Shown here one piece after another: positions 55,626-64,000 of a DNA stretch of 64,000 nucleotides. The notes beneath the pieces were generated by a model. That model was not told the DNA's origin, did not search any database, and saw only the letters and a program-made list of their open reading frames with translations. Where the stretch lies: the NCBI GenBank assembly GCA_034769895.1, contig CM068370.1, positions 35,931,747 to 35,995,746 of the forward strand. Reading direction: 5' to 3'. This DNA comes from Magicicada septendecula. Lineage: Eukaryota; Arthropoda; Insecta; Hemiptera; Cicadidae. The translations under genes and the position numbers were made by a program. Within the stretch, counting starts at the first letter, position 1, and each line of letters starts with the position of its first letter.

Positions 55626-55969
55626 GCTAATAGATACCTATGGAAACATATAAACTTAAAGCTAGAACTAAATTATTTGTCATTTATGCATTATGGTTTA
55701 ACCATAAAAAAATAAATTCTGTGGTTCCGAATTTTTAGTTTTTTTTTTATGACTGCCGTAGAATTGTTTATTTTGCTAAAGAAATTGTAGAATATCTTCT
55801 ATCGGTAGAACGTTTCTTGTAGGCTAATTCAAAAATTTCTAATACTAAAATTTATCTCTTTCAAAATAATGAGAGTTCTACAGTTCACGGAGTTTACTCG
55901 TACAACACACACACACATACAATACATACTTTTCCCTGTTATTTTTAGGCAAAAATAAGAACTTACGTA

Positions 55970-57030
55970 TAGTAGAGCCTCGATAATTCGGACTAATTGG
56001 TGTTCGACCGAGTCCGGATTATCGATTTGTCCGGACTTTCGAACATGTATAAAAATCACTACTTAAAGTGTAAGGACAAAAGGGGTACTTACGAAAACTC
56101 AGCGTCACTTTAGAGATATCATGTTTAAATATATTCATTTCAAACACTTATACAAATATTGTATAATTTTTTTTTTAATAAGAAGAAATTTAATTACGCA
56201 AATCTACGCAAATCAGAACTACGAAAAAGTCAATAATTCTTTTTTGAACAAGGTTTAAGATGCGTTTATTGGAGGCCATGTTTCTTTAGTAACAAAAGTG
56301 GTTATTCGGGCTGCTTTTCCAGCCAAGACATTGCAGTTTCCAACGCGTTGAATGCATTGGCGTGTGAAGGACCGGCGGATGCCTCATCAGCGATTTCTTC
56401 ACTTTCGTCGTTTTCGTTTTCATTGCGGGGGGGGGGGCTCGACCTCAGCTACAGTGTTAGATATTTCTTCATCATTTAAAATTTGATATCCAAGGTCATT
56501 GTTATCACTTTATAACCACTTGCTTGCATCGCTTTCGTCGTAGTTTTTGAAACCTGGCATTCACTGAAATAATGACGTAATTTTATCTTAAACATTTTCT
56601 TCAACACATTCATTTTTGGCTGGATTTTCTTCTGTCTGATCTTCTTCAATAGGCCGTTTTTTTCCCACTCATTTTGCAAATTGTCTTTTATAAGCCTTTC
56701 CCAAGCATCCGCTAACATGTGACTGCAATCCTTCAGATTCGACCTTCAGCAAAAGCATCAACACTTTGTGCTAGCACAAACACGCTAGCAGCACACGACG
56801 CAATAACAGTAGGCCTACCTGTTATCATTCCCACCACTCCCACATTCCCTCGTATACTATAACACTGCTAGGCTCAGATATATTCAACAATTTAAACGAG
56901 CTTGCGCAAAAGTTTTCGATCTATTGGAATCTCGATTTTGATGATACCGACGAATCCAATTTTTCTGTGGAAGAGGTCCGAATTTTTGACGCTCCGGATT
57001 ATTGACGTCCGGATTATCGACGCTCTACTG
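55970..57030 (-). mobile_element. Tigger/pogo transposon, internally deleted (1061 bp)
   Basis: The left end tagtagagcctcgataattc and inverse right end cagtagagcgtcgataatcc are TIRs. TA flanks both (55968-55969, 57031-57032). The minus strand (about 56720 to 56250) carries a frameshifted C-terminal transposase piece: MLADAWERLIKDNLQNEWEK, then after a break DESEEIADEASAGPSHANAF, NALETAMSWLEKQPE. The ALETAMxWLEKQ block is characteristic of Tigger/jerky-type transposase tails. Catalytic residues are absent. Confidence 0.85.
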
Positions 57031-57220
57031 TATTATTATAATATGTCAAAATTATATATCAAAATTGCTGGGTAAGATGGAGACAGAGGAGGATATACTT
57101 AGTTGACACGCAGACGTTAATGGGGGAAGACATTCTACTGAAAAGAATGAGCAGAGAACAGAAGTCCTGTATTGGAGAGAATCGCAAAACATGAACGGAG
57201 TTTAGAAGAAACAACGTTAA

Positions 57221-57785
57221 AGACAAACTAACCTTTTCAGTTCGCCTTGTGACTTCTTATTTATAACTGATGACGCCAGGGCCGGATTTTAGGCTGACTA
57301 GGCTGCAGCCCAGGGGTCCGCACCATATAAAAATTACAAAAATAAAATTATTGTAACAAAAATAAATGAATATTTTTCGAGCCTTCGATCAGTCCTGACT
57401 ACATCAGTTGTGGGAGGGGGTGTTTCTGGACAGTGCTGCGTTCTTCACATCTAAACAGTAAATTTGTCAGTCCTAAATCTGTTCCCCAGAATTTGTCACG
57501 ACAGAAAAGTAGGGAACCGGACCACAACCTCATCCTAGGGGCCCGCACACTCTAAATACGGCGCTGGATGACGCGTTTCAAAGCATAGGCTATGCTTCAT
57601 CATCAGATCTTTAAAAACTCCATCCTCATACGAGGTGGTCACAGCGCATAGCCAATTGAATTTTAGCCAGTGACGACTTCGTATGACGGATATTTAAAGA
57701 TCTGATGGTGAAACATATGATATAAAGGCGTCGTCGATTGTAAATAAAAAGTCACAAGGCGGACTGAAAATGTTAGTTTGTCTTT
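57221..57785. mobile_element. fold-back element split by a hAT MITE
   Basis: The left arm is 57221-57276 (aactaaccttttcagttcgc, cttgtgacttcttatttata) plus 57575-57640. The right arm 57669-57785 is its inverse (including tttaaagatctg, and tttttatttacaatcgac on the inverse). The hAT MITE 57277-57566 sits in the left arm. Confidence 0.8.
57277..57566 (+). mobile_element. hAT-type MITE family II, copy 2 (290 bp), perfect TSD
   Basis: The left end is CAGGGCCGGATTTTAGG; the inverse of the right end is CAGCGCCGTATTTAGAG. Both flanks are gatgacgc (57269-57276, 57567-57574). Colinear with 43980-44462 except for an internal deletion of about 190 bp. Confidence 0.92.
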
Positions 57786-57854
57786 TAACACAACCGACTT
57801 GGATACCCGGTAACACGAGTGATTGAAAACATGCTGCACGATAAACAAAAAAAG

Positions 57855-57991
57855 TTACCGGTTTTTTTACACTAGCGCCTCTGACTCACGGGCTACGGGA
57901 CTTTTGACAATTGGATATTGTAGAGGACGTCGGAACGGATCCCGTGGGCGTACGGCGACCGGTACCCGGTTTATCATCGAAAAACCGGTAA
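57855..57991. mobile_element. small MITE with 12-bp perfect inverted ends
   Basis: ttaccggttttt at 57855-57866 is the exact inverse of aaaaaccggtaa at 57980-57991. Additional ccggt motifs (ggtacccggt, aaacccggta) cluster at the right end, resembling subterminal binding repeats of hAT elements (inference). Confidence 0.5.
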
Positions 57992-58534
57992 AACCCGGTA
58001 AAAAATGCGAACTCACGTAACCAGTTGTAATGAGTTATTACACACACGTAAGGATTAAATAGACGTTATCTTTAAGCACGAACATCCTACTTTCATTGGA
58101 TGTCCAGGAAACAAATAAAACATCTCAGATATCTGCTTCCTTGTATTCTGTGTTCACGCTCTAATTGCTTGCTGACTGATTTCTACTGTGGACAATACGA
58201 TCGTTGTCAGGGCCTCTCCGATGTCCACAGTTTGATGATACACGCCCTCACACATCCCTTGAGATACCAATAAAACTTCATTTCTTTCCCCTGAATTCCT
58301 ATCGTTACACGGATTTTGAATCATACAGGAAAGCCGGGACGGTCATTATTTAATGACTTAATGTGGCTCTCTTAAGATTTCCCTTCGGAGTAATGTAACT
58401 CAATCAGTACAATAAACCAAGTGAAATTTTTCCACCATTATGTATGCATGTCGACGTCCTTGTCATAAAAAATATCACAGATCGCCAGAAATGACACACC
58501 TGTTTCAGACACCTCGTAGTTACCCCTCGCAGCG
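57992..58534. other. nothing recognised
   Basis: No supported feature. Confidence 0.4.
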
Positions 58535-58573
58535 CCACTGCGTTACTCGCTTCCTGCTCCTGTAACGCAGTGG
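58535..58573. other. perfect 12-bp hairpin
   Basis: ccactgcgttac at 58535-58546 is inverted as gtaacgcagtgg at 58562-58573, loop 15 nt. Possibly a solo-TIR or a MITE core; no longer structure seen. Confidence 0.6.
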
Positions 58574-58637
58574 TGGTCCTGATTAGCTAGTGCGGACCTT
58601 CATATGTTGTATACGGAAATCCGTTCCCCCGAAAACT

Positions 58638-58815
58638 TATTGCTTTTACCTCGGTTAGGGGTACGTTCGCCTCTCCGATTGTGTGTGTTTTTTTTTAAAC
58701 AATAGTATTTTGTCGAACACTTTTTACATTTTTTTCTACTGAAGAAGGCCTCCGGTGAGTGGGCGAAACGTTTAGACAATGAGCGAACAAAGCAATCGAC
58801 CGTGGCTTTTGAGTT
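58638..58815 (-). mobile_element. half of a fold-back MITE
   Basis: Inverse of 11046-11215: acctcggttaggggtacg, gaaggcctccggtgagtggg, cgaaacgtttagac, aaagcaatcgaccgtggc. Confidence 0.6.
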
Positions 58816-59060
58816 CTTTTGTCAGTTACATTTTAGTTGGGTCTATCCTTTCGTTTATTTCTTTAATCCTAGATGCTCCGCTTTGGAGGTGAAATCTGCA
58901 CGCACGTGAAGAAGTTACATTCACTATACTAGATCGTAAAGTTCTTTCTCTTAAGTCCCATCAGTTGAAGTGTGAGTACGTATAACTGTTCCCAAACAGA
59001 ATTAAAGCAATTTATGGTGATGGAGCAAGCTTACTCGTATTTCGTCAAAATTGACAGCTC

Positions 59061-60215
59061 GTGGTTTTTTTCTATAACCAATACGCTGTTGTGTCTCCTT
59101 CTGATAGTTCCTATCCGTTTCGGCTGTTGGATATCATACAGGCTATTTTAACTTTCTACACTGCTGCACGGAGTAAGTCAGTTGTATTCAATCAAAATTT
59201 TCTCGGTCGCCCAACCCCTCTCTTTCCAAGTACTTTTCCCTGTAGTATGGACTGTAATAAATAAAATTTCTGTTCATTTCTCATGGGATGTCCAAGATAC
59301 TGAAGTTTTCTTATCTTCACTGTGTTAATAACTTCCCTTATCTTTCTTCATCTTTCTAAGGAGTTCAACATTAGTTATATGTGCTGTCCATGAAATCCTC
59401 AGTATTCTGGGGTAGAGTCACATTTCGAAAGATTCCCATTTCTGAGTTGTGGCTTCAGTCAAAGTCCAAGGCTCTACACCGTAGAAGAGGACCGAGAATA
59501 CGTAGCAGCGTAGAAGTCTTCTCATCTTTGTGTTTCTTGTTAAATCGTGACTTTTGAATAAACTGCTCATTCTAGTGTACACTGCTCTTGCCTTTTCAAT
59601 TCTGCTCTTTATTTCTTGATAGTGGTCCCATTGTTTATTGACTATAGTACCAAAATATTATGTAAATTGGCTTACACGTTCAACTGGCCTTTGGTTTATT
59701 TGAAGGGTGCAGTTTGTGAACTTGTTCTTAGATACAATCATTAGCTTCGTTTTGTTAACACTGATGCCTATACCATATCGACGGCTGCTTTCTGTCACTC
59801 TATTCATTAGTTGTTCCAGCCCCTCTAAGCTATCTGCGAATATGACTGTATCATCCGCATAACGTATGTTATTTATTGTTTTACTGTTCAGAGAGATTCC
59901 CACATCACATTCATCTAAAGCTTCTCTAAAAATAGTATATGAATAGATGTTGAATAAAACCGGAGATAGTATATATCCTTGTCCTACTCCACATAGAATC
60001 TGTATCTCTTCACTTTTCTCTTTATGTATTCTAACCACTGCCGTTTGGTTCCAATACAGTGTAGCTATTAACTTTAAGTCTATTCCATCTAACCCAATAT
60101 TTATCAGGATATCCATCATTTTCTGATGTTGGGCACGGTCAAAGGCTTTTGTGTACCGTTGTTTAATAAAGGTTTTAGTGCATAAAGGTAAACAAATGCA
60201 AATAAAACTTGACAC
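59061..60215 (-). mobile_element. LINE-g fragment with reverse-transcriptase palm
   Basis: The minus-strand ORF 59658-60215 contains the RT palm in order: AFDRAQHQKMMDIL, CGVGQGYILSPVLFNIY, then NIRYADDTVIFADSLEGLEQ (YADD at about 59848-59863), IGISVNKTKLMI. Downstream, with stops, come KSRIEKARAVYTRMSSLF, RRLLRCYVFSVLFYGVEPWT and related blocks to about 59270. Several stops and the missing N-terminus mark it as inactive. Confidence 0.88.
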
Positions 60216-61245
60216 TCTATGTATACTGGACTCATATCTGCTAATTCCGTTAATTACGGAATTTCATAAAATTACTGAACAACTTTTTAATGAACAAGAA
60301 CACAAAAATTTTTTTATGAACGTATGTTTAATTTTACAATATTTTGTTTCTTAGAGCTAGGTAGAGTCTGTTACAACAACCCATGTCCATTATGAAAAAT
60401 TATGTTAAGAAATCAAAACTCATTTACACTATGTGCTTTGTGATTGAAGTTGTCAACATATAACACTAAGTTAAAATACAAAAAGATATGTCCTTATTTA
60501 TCGTAACCAGCGGAAAAAACGTACCGTATCCTACTACTCTCTTTCAAGCCGACTTCTTTTCATTTTCACCATTTCTTTCAACACCTGTTATATTTATTAT
60601 TGAATATAAGACCTATTATTGTAGATTATTTAAACTTGTCATTGAACCAAATTTTTTAATATTGTCGAAACTTGGAAGTCAATTAATTTCATTTCAAAAA
60701 CACAACCAGTTTTAAATTTTTGCTCAAAATTTTTAAAATTTTTTTCAGATTTCGGGGAAGACATATCTCCATATCCCCCTAGGTTCGCCCCTGGTGCTGT
60801 CATACCGTTTGGAATCAGTTGTATATGTACGTTAATACTGTGTGAACAGAAGCATTGGGCCACAGGAACGCAGACGAGCTGTGATTAAATTAGGTACATT
60901 AGTAGGACCAGTGAAAGGCCACCTTAATCGTGAGTGCGTTATCAAAAGATAGTAGCCTACGACTGATTCATCGGAGCCTGCGTCGCTTTCAAAGCGAGTT
61001 TCTTGTTTTCTTGTCACCGTGTATAATAACGTGCGTACTAAGTAAGAGTTATACTGTATGTCTGTGCGAGAGTTACGCAACAGTGTGGAGCAGGAAACGA
61101 ATCGAATCATCTCCTAAACAGTAGCCGCTCCGTTATCCAAACAAAGAAGTCGACACTTTCTACTCTCCGCGCCCGCCGCGTACGTGTCACTAGAATGCCT
61201 CGCCTCGCCCGTACCTGCGCACACCAGTCTATAATATGTTACCGG
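60216..61245. other. mostly unassigned
   Basis: Chance ORFs only. ccccctaggttcgcccctgg at about 60776-60795 resembles the right end of a hAT element without a visible left partner. Confidence 0.4.
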
Positions 61246-62422
61246 CAGAGTATGTAATCCAGCCATTTTATAGAATACCTAGCCATTTCATACAATGCCT
61301 GGAGTTTTTTTTTGGCAAAGTATAGAATAGAATACTTTTCAAATGTTTTTTATACTTTCCCCAGGCATTCTGTACATTGCCTAGGCATTCTATATAATAC
61401 CAGTGATTCTTTAGGAAAAGTGTAAAATAAGCTCACTACGTTCAAAATGAAACATTTTGTTACAAAATCACACACAATTGTTTGATTTTACACAAAGGAG
61501 GACTTTGTATGACACTTCGAGATTATCTGTTCTCTACTTAATTATGTTCAGATACTATTTTATTAAAATTATACTGTATAAGAACTTTTTTTAACCAATC
61601 TGGTTAAAAAAATAGATTAGATATTATTAGTGTTTATTAATTCTAAATATACGGTATATACTCTACTTATTACAACAAGACAGAGAGCTGTGACATTTTG
61701 AAGTAGGCCTACATTTTCTTTCACTTTTTACACGATTACATTTTTTTTGACATTTAGTCTTGCACACATTTTACGAACCCTTGTCCGGATCCTGATGATT
61801 GGGCAGTAGCACCAGAATGAAGTGCGGTTTCTTGTTCAGGAATATCTTCAACCCCCATTAGTGGTCTAGGGCATACAATCACTACGATCTTGTGTACAGC
61901 TGGTTTAACAATCCGTTAGTGGTTCCCAGTTTGTAAAATGCTTCATCTTTTACACTCACGATGATTGCTAGGATGTTTCGAAGATCTCCCCGCTCCTTGT
62001 CTACTTCAGGAATTGGAACACGAACAGACGCGCCCACAGGAGTTTGAGGAAATTTTTCGTCAGAATCAGGTTTCATCTTCTTTACCTGAAGTTCTAGAAA
62101 TGATTTGAACTTTTTAATTCTTCAGTTGCAATTTTTAGTTTGAATCGGAGAGTACACAGCTTCTTGCCATCGTCACACTTATCTCCACTATTGCTACTAG
62201 TGTTCAAAACATTTCCACACGTACTCTGCATCACTCTACACACTTTTCAGAACATGAAACCATAGCGCACATGTCTTCTACACATTACTTAGAAGATGCT
62301 AGGCATTCTATACAATGCCTAGCCAATGTATGAAATGTGTTTTATTTCATACTTTGCCGGCTGGATTCAGGCATTGTACGAAATTCCTAGGCATTCTATA
62401 AAAAGCCTAATTTTGTACTTTG
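61246..62422. mobile_element. TIR transposon with KRBA2/SCAND3-like integrase remnant
   Basis: Long imperfect TIRs: the left begins ttaccggcagagtatg (61239), the right in inverse begins ttaccggcaaagtac (62429). Each end carries two GGCAAAGTA-type subunits, 70 bp apart on the left and 66 bp apart on the right, plus several gcattgtatagaatgcc-like repeats. CCGG abuts both ends (61242-61245, 62423-62426) and may be a 4-bp target duplication or part of a palindromic TIR. The interior encodes part of an integrase-type transposase C-terminus on the minus strand (next entry). Confidence 0.7.
61690..62076 (-). pseudogene. C-terminal region of a KRBA2/SCAND3-like (rve-type) transposase
   Basis: The ORF 61882-62076 includes VRVPIPEVDKERGDLRNILA, then VSVKDEAFYKLGTTNGLLNQ, LYTRS. 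After a break follow EDIPEQETALHSGA, GSGQGFVKC and, in another frame, KTKCQKKCNRVKSERKCR. The order V-P-x-P-x-V-D...G-D-x-R-N-I-L...Y-K-L-G-T..G.L.x.L-Y-T-R, then GQG-x-V-K-C and a Cys-rich tail is what I know from the C-terminus of KRBA2/SCAND3-like integrase transposases of invertebrates. The catalytic DDE core is absent. Recognition is from memory of the family pattern. Confidence 0.6.
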
Positions 62423-62426
62423 CCGG

Positions 62427-62715
62427 TAAGATATATTTAATTTGGTACTGACTGTTTTAAAGGAACTCCGAAACTTAAGATGTTTAAAAAACATACTCAT
62501 TACAAAAATTACAAGGATTTTTTCGTGTCCTGACTCGCAATATTCTTAAGTAATAAGTATAAGCAAATTTAGTCATATATAATACGCGCATCGGCTAAAA
62601 CATGCGATGACGATGAAGAAAATTTTGTGACGATCATATATGCCTCACACCGTTGCTTTATAAATTGACTTCAATTCAAAAGTAACTAAAAAATACAATT
62701 TTTGAATTATTTGTT
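62427..62715. other. nothing recognised
   Basis: AT-rich flank. Confidence 0.4.
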
Positions 62716-63190
62716 AAGTATCTTCTTCTTCTTCTCCAGTACTACAGCCCATTGTGAGCCCTGACTTCCAACACCAATCTTGTCCAAAGTCTCCTGTCCA
62801 TTGTAGTCTCAGTGTAAACCCTCACATCCATTCTTCTGAGGTCTTCTACCACATCATCTAACCATCTTATCCTAGGTCAGCCCCTCTTTCTGCTTTTATA
62901 GACATGTGCCCTCTGGATTTTCTTTGGCATACGCTGATCATCCATCCGCTCTAGGTGACCTAGCCATTGTATTCGTTGAGCCTTTACGAATCTTACAGTG
63001 TCCTCATGCTTCACTGCTCATGTATCTCCTGGTTATTTATTATTCTCCAGTCGTCAACTTCTTTAACCGGGCCGTAAACACGTCTTACGATCTTTCTTTC
63101 AAACCTTTGGAGTGTTACTTGTTCATTTTTTGTCAATGTCCATGTCTCACCTCGGTAAGTAACAACCGGTCTGATAAGTGTCTTATATAT
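62716..63190 (-). mobile_element. LINE-d fragment with (GAA)n tail
   Basis: The minus strand reads [20 protein letters not shown], then RGRPRIRWLDDVVEDLRRM, DRRLW. It ends in gaagaagaagaagatac at 62719-62735. The minus-strand tctataaaagcagaaagagg at about 62880 shows the uninterrupted form of the site where the 28044-29247 transposon inserted. Confidence 0.78.
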
Positions 63191-64000
63191 AGTATAAATA
63201 TATATATTTCGTAAGTATACGATCTTTAATTTTTAAGTTAATTTATACTAATTGTTATTTTAGGGCATAAAATATTTTGGTTTGTTAAACTTGCGTGTTT
63301 CTTTTGGGGTTTTATATAATTACTTTCCTATTTCATTGATTGGTAGAATAAAGGTTTCTAATTAATCAAGTTTAAACAAACAAACAAAGTTTTCCATGTC
63401 TATTCTGAAGATTGCTTTCTATATACATATTTAATTTTTAATTTTTCCATATTGAACAGTAAGCTGTTTTTATTCAATTCCACTGATATTTTTGAACACC
63501 TCAAAAAATATTTTTAACAGTCCCACTTTTATCAGATATTGTTATATAGATAAAATAAAAAAAGATTGTACAGTTATATTCTTAAATAGTTTTGCTAATA
63601 GTGGACTTGCAAGATAAGTTTATATCTTGTAAGAATTAAGAATTAAACGAAGTATTCAAAAAGTAGTTTATAAACTTCTAAGTAGGCTATTCTTAAAATC
63701 CGTGAAATTTTTTTTGACTCGTTTCACATTTGCATAAAATTATAATAATTGTCTTCACCACCCAGTCAATATTATATAAATAACATAATATATAAAACAT
63801 TAAAAATATTATTGAGAAAATTATGTCAAAAATATTTGAATAATAACACCTACGACTGACAGTTAATTATATAGTTAATGTTACTAAGATGTAAAAAAAA
63901 TGGTAAATAAAACTATTACCGATTCCTTAGTAAAAAATTGTATAATTTTTTTTATATATCAATTAATTTTTAAGTATTTCAAAAGTAATAAGTTAAGAAA
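63191..64000. other. very AT-rich, nothing recognised
   Basis: No ORF above background, no repeat partner and no splice-flanked coding segment. Confidence 0.5.

Noticed and set aside
60776-60795. hAT-like right terminus gttcgcccctgg
   Set aside because: No matching left end or target duplication could be found, so no element is annotated.
1-64000. CRISPR arrays, bacterial operons, rRNA or prophage
   Set aside because: Composition, spliced exon and element types are eukaryotic; no regularly spaced direct repeats with unique spacers were seen.

Overview
The window is visibly AT-rich eukaryotic nuclear DNA that is almost entirely transposable-element sequence. The element mix (Helitron, P-type THAP transposase, mariner, hAT and piggyBac-like MITEs, jockey-like and other non-LTR elements with trinucleotide tails) together with one exon of the insect takeout/JHBP family points to an insect. 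A polyneopteran such as a cockroach or termite is plausible, but that is inference. No rRNA, tRNA or CRISPR was recognised. The only host-gene sequence I can support is one 96-bp exon at 53735-53830 (+).

Layout. 1-6384: an LTR retrotransposon whose two LTR copies look identical over the 956 bp that can be compared; it has one gag-like ORF (1069-2586) and no recognisable pol. 6385-32900: a mosaic of non-LTR (LINE) 3'-end fragments, fold-back MITEs, hAT and piggyBac-like MITEs, and a 1.2-kb TIR transposon nested in a LINE with a perfect 8-bp TSD (28044-29247). 32964-38020: a nearly full-length but frameshifted Helitron on the minus strand with canonical termini and a tandemly duplicated 5' end. 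38400-46640: LINE fragments, an inverted pair of a roughly 0.6-0.9-kb repeat (39240-39830 and 41705-42665), hAT MITEs, a degenerate hAT and a mariner remnant. 46980-49130: a P-type THAP transposase pseudogene and a second mariner remnant. 49165-54465: fold-back elements, a jockey-like fragment, a LINE ending in a long compound microsatellite, and the JHBP exon. 55970-57030: a Tigger/pogo element. 57221-57785: a fold-back element split by a hAT MITE. 59061-60215: a reverse-transcriptase fragment. 61246-62422: a TIR element carrying the C-terminus of a KRBA2/SCAND3-like integrase transposase. 62716-63190: another LINE end.

LINE fragments are grouped by visible similarity: LINE-a (9500-9930, 23026-23240), LINE-b (14285-14740, 40500-41310), LINE-c (25640-26130, 26740-27185, 52349-53100), LINE-d (10430-10870, 27500-28043 continued at 29256-29380, 39890-40430, 62716-63190), LINE-e (38400-38830), LINE-f (32343-32890), LINE-g (59061-60215), plus a jockey-like piece. 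Almost all are 5'-truncated and keep only the end of the reverse-transcriptase ORF and the 3' tail. The large trinucleotide microsatellites of the window sit at those 3' ends.

The genes do not form a pathway; relationships are nested insertions. The clearest are a TIR transposon in LINE-d, a hAT MITE in the 41.7-42.7-kb repeat, and a hAT MITE in one arm of a fold-back element. All three have perfect 8-bp target duplications, and two have an intact paralogous empty site inside the window.
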